A DNA stretch of 64,000 nt from Rhodobacterales bacterium (GTDB lineage Bacteria; Pseudomonadota; Alphaproteobacteria; Rhodobacterales; Rhodobacteraceae): positions 1-64,000 of the forward strand of contig JANYFE010000077.1 in assembly GCA_025362795.1 (NCBI GenBank), written 5' to 3'. Made by a program: the position numbers and the translations under genes. Below, piece by piece: positions 61,937 to 64,000 of this stretch (positions are counted from its first letter, which is position 1; the number at the start of each line of letters is the position of its first letter). The notes under the pieces were generated by a model. The model was given only the letters and a program-made list of their open reading frames with translations, ran no database searches and was not told the origin of the DNA.

Positions 61937-63668
61937 TGGTGCCTGATGTGCTTGGCGGGGCAGCCTTTTCCTCTTGCAGTACCTGATCCAGACCGACATC
62001 CAGCTTGTGGCGGATGCGGATCGCGTCTTTATCCTCTGGCTTGTAGGACAAGGCGCGGTGCCACTGATATTGCGCCTCGCGTTTGCGACCGACCGACCAG
62101 TAGACATCGCCCAGATGGTCGGTGACGATCGGATCAACCGGCATGAGGAGCGAGGCTTTTTCCATCGGCACCACGGCATCTGGATAGCGGCCCAGCCGGA
62201 AATAGGCCCAGGCCAGGCTGTCGACGATATAACCGGCGTCCGGGCTGATCGCCACGGCCTGCTGGATCATCTTGAGCGCTTCGTCCAGATTTTCACCCCG
62301 GTCGACATAGCTGTAGCCGAGTTCGTTCAACAGGCGTGGCTCGGCTGGGTCGAGTTTCAGCGCCAGTTTGTAATCGGCTTCGGCGGCGGGCCAGTTGCCT
62401 GTCGTGTTCTGACAATTGGCACGCTTGTAATACAGCGGCCAGTTGTTGGGGGCGGGCGGCCCGAGGATAACAATCGCGGCGTCATAGGCCTTGATCGCCA
62501 GATCGCAGCGATCCTGCCGGTGCAGGGCATCGCCAAGGGCAACCTGCACATCCAGATCCGCGGGCCGCGCGGTCGCGAGCGTTTGCAGCAGCGTTACGGC
62601 GTCGCCCGGCCGGTCACTTGAAATCGCGGATTCGGCCTGACCGATCATGGCGGCGACATAGGCACCATCGGTCGGCGGGATCATGGCAAAAGCGGCGGTG
62701 GCCAGATCGAACTGGCCCAGCTTTTGCAGGATGCGGGCGGTCATCAGCTGGGCTTCGACATGGTCGGGCCGCAGGGCGGCGGCGACCCGGGTATACAGCA
62801 GTGTAAATGTGTCATCGGCCTGATCGCCGATGGCGGTGGCGATGGTGAAGAACACCTCCGCCAGACCGTCGGTCGCCGTGCGGGCGGCGTCAAAAGCGAT
62901 GGGTTCGCCCGCGGCCAGCCGCTTGCGCAAGTCGGCCATGCCCTGGTCCAACTGGGTGCCGTAGGTCTTGTCGATCAGCGCCACCGCATCGGGATTGCGT
63001 TCCAGCTGGCTCAGAACCTCGATCCGGGCAATCATGCCGCGGCGCAGTTGCGTGATTGCATCGCCGCCGGGACCGGACAGCAACCTGTCCGCGCCTTCGA
63101 AATCGCCGGTCGACGCAAGGGCAAGCGCCTTGTGATAGGTGCCAAACGCCTCCATCCCTGGCGTTTTGATGATCTTGTCAAAGTCATTCAGCGCCTCGGA
63201 CACTTTGCCGGTGCCAACCTCGGCCCAGGCGATGACCAGCCCATCGACCAGCACACCAATCGAATCGCCGGCCTTTTCAGTCTTGAGGATCGCGGCGAAA
63301 TCACCGGCGCGGGCATCCGCTGCGACGATGGCAAGAAAACCGATCTGGCTTTTGGAACCGGTTTCGGCCAGCAGACGGGCCTTTTCAGCGGCCAGCGTCA
63401 CATTCCCAATGGCAAGATAGGCGGTGACGGCGCCTTCCAGCAGGGCCGGGTTGCCCGGGTCGGCGGGCAAGGCGCGGTCGTACCATTTGGCGGCTTCGGT
63501 AAAGTCTTTGGCGCTGGCCGCTTGCCGCGCGGCCAGATAGGCCCCGGCGGTATCGGCAATTTCGGTGACGACGGGTTTCGTCGTCTCCGCCAGCGCAGGG
63601 CCGATGCTTGCAAGTGCAGCCCCAAGGGCCAAAGCGCAGACAAGGGGCAGGGCAGGGCGGCTGGTCAT
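61926..63668 (-). CDS. Exported TPR-repeat protein
   Basis: A 580-residue protein with an N-terminal signal peptide (PLVCALALGAALASIGPALA, cleavage near ALA-ETT), followed by about 540 residues of helical TPR units. Clear units include ARQAASAKDFTEAAKWYDRALPADPGNPALL and YPDAVVPMEKASLLMPVDPIV. It should sit in the periplasm or envelope, perhaps as a scaffold. ATG at 63668 or 63674. The 3' end overlaps ispE, and such a TPR gene beside ispE is frequent in this group. Confidence 0.85.
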   Translation of the reverse strand: MTSRPALPLVCALALGAALASIGPALAETTKPVVTEIADTAGAYLAARQAASAKDFTEAAKWYDRALPADPGNPALLEGAVTAYLAIGNVTLAAEKARLLAETGSKSQIGFLAIVAADARAGDFAAILKTEKAGDSIGVLVDGLVIAWAEVGTGKVSEALNDFDKIIKTPGMEAFGTYHKALALASTGDFEGADRLLSGPGGDAITQLRRGMIARIEVLSQLERNPDAVALIDKTYGTQLDQGMADLRKRLAAGEPIAFDAARTATDGLAEVFFTIATAIGDQADDTFTLLYTRVAAALRPDHVEAQLMTARILQKLGQFDLATAAFAMIPPTDGAYVAAMIGQAESAISSDRPGDAVTLLQTLATARPADLDVQVALGDALHRQDRCDLAIKAYDAAIVILGPPAPNNWPLYYKRANCQNTTGNWPAAEADYKLALKLDPAEPRLLNELGYSYVDRGENLDEALKMIQQAVAISPDAGYIVDSLAWAYFRLGRYPDAVVPMEKASLLMPVDPIVTDHLGDVYWSVGRKREAQYQWHRALSYKPEDKDAIRIRHKLDVGLDQVLQEEKAAPPSTSGTNGG

Positions 63669-63801
63669 GTGCAACGGTTCCTTTTGGGCGTGATCGCAAA
63701 GCTAAGGCGAAGGGGCCTCAAGGGCAATGCGGGGCGGCGGGGTTTGCCGCCCGGCTTGCGGATACTGGCGCAACTCTTGGTGATCAGGCACCGTCCGGCT
63801 G

Positions 63802-64000
63802 TCACATATTGGGATAATTCGGGCCGCCCCCGCCCATTGGCGTTGTCCAGGTGATGTTCTGCGACGGGTCTTTGATGTCGCAGGTTTTGCAATGGACGCA
63901 GTTCTGAAAGTTGATCTGAAAGCGCGGCTCTTTCCCGGGTTCCGCGATGACCTCGTAGACCCCTGCCGGGCAATAGCGCTGCGCGGGTTCGTTGTATTGC
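63802..64000 (-). CDS. Electron transfer flavoprotein-ubiquinone oxidoreductase, C-terminal 65 residues
   Basis: The minus-strand frame entering from the right edge reads [17 protein letters not shown], then [21 protein letters not shown] and [15 protein letters not shown] to the stop at 63802. This is the C-terminal [4Fe-4S] domain of ETF-QO, which passes electrons from acyl-CoA dehydrogenases via ETF to ubiquinone. Three cluster cysteines (CVHCKTC) plus the earlier Cys are visible. Most of the gene is outside the window. Confidence 0.92.
   Translation of the reverse strand, partial: QYNEPAQRYCPAGVYEVIAEPGKEPRFQINFQNCVHCKTCDIKDPSQNITWTTPMGGGGPNYPNM

Noticed and set aside
62724-63854. 376-codon plus-strand frame opposite the TPR protein
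   Set aside because: Glycine-rich antisense shadow; the TPR protein has a signal peptide and regular repeats, so the minus strand is the coding one.
1-64000. CRISPR array or tRNA/rRNA genes
   Set aside because: No regularly spaced direct repeats and no tRNA or rRNA pattern were noticed on reading the sequence; a dedicated search was not possible.

Overview
The window is a 64 kb chromosomal stretch, about 60% G+C by eye, of an alphaproteobacterium. It is most likely a member of the Rhodobacteraceae (Rhodobacter/Paracoccus/roseobacter group). Supporting this are the fdsGBACD molybdenum formate dehydrogenase operon with an fdsR-type regulator, phaA-phaB, the argH - tiny lipoproteins - lysA order, a TIGR02302/DUF4175 protein beside a zinc-ribbon protein and ftsEX, and a DUF1523 protein. 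Start and stop codons overlap very often (ATGA, GTGA, TGATG), so most genes sit in compact operons. No tRNA, rRNA or CRISPR array was recognised.

Layout. 1-257: left edge of an IS3-family element inserted in a second IS3-type remnant, next to a broken acidic ORF (258-528). 563-4490 (minus): uvrC, then sppA-like peptidase, tiny zinc-ribbon membrane protein and an FolM-like short-chain reductase. 4552-11427 (plus): LysR regulator and the complete NAD-linked formate dehydrogenase fdsGBA with fdsC and fdsD. 11583-16355: a Wzz-like membrane protein facing a dTDP-rhamnose operon (rfbC, rfbB, a YdjM-like membrane protein, rfbD, rfbA; minus). 16476-19195 (plus): thioredoxin/TPR, LON-domain and UPF0434 proteins, then a lipoprotein L,D-transpeptidase. 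19217-21388: cupin, panB-panC.

21702-29289 (plus) is the least understood block: nine tightly packed genes. They encode a coiled-coil protein, two soluble proteins of unknown function (one tiny and Cys-rich), an AAA+ ATPase, four small membrane proteins (one DUF1523) and a 453-residue unknown. It looks like one membrane-associated ATPase machine, and one member is strikingly AT-rich. It is my main candidate for an undescribed system.

29344-35892 (minus) is translation and central metabolism: pheT, pheS, rplT, rpmI, a small membrane protein and pyk. A 48-codon membrane ORF between pheS and pheT is read on the plus strand. 36137-41709 holds an N-formylglutamate amidohydrolase, DUF1244, a D-amino-acid aminotransferase, DUF1801 and GyrI-like proteins, accA and a fatty-acid-hydroxylase-family protein. 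41726-45721 (minus) runs ftsE, ftsX, plsC, TfoX-like, a broken PNPOx-like pseudogene and a PD-(D/E)XK-like protein. 45890-50726 has the zinc-ribbon protein, the large TIGR02302 protein and lysA. 50797-53325 has two tiny lipoproteins, argH and a TlpA-like oxidoreductase. 53420-58680 has a DUF2087 protein, tag, an EAL-only protein, phaA, phaB and an EamA transporter. 58696-64000 has DUF465, a TrmN6-like methyltransferase, DUF2007, polyprenyl diphosphate synthase, ispE, a large TPR protein and the C-terminus of ETF-ubiquinone oxidoreductase.

Functional themes: formate oxidation to NADH, rhamnose for surface glycans, pantothenate, lysine and arginine synthesis, polyhydroxybutyrate precursors, isoprenoid/quinone side chains, DNA repair (uvrC, tag) and cell division (ftsEX).
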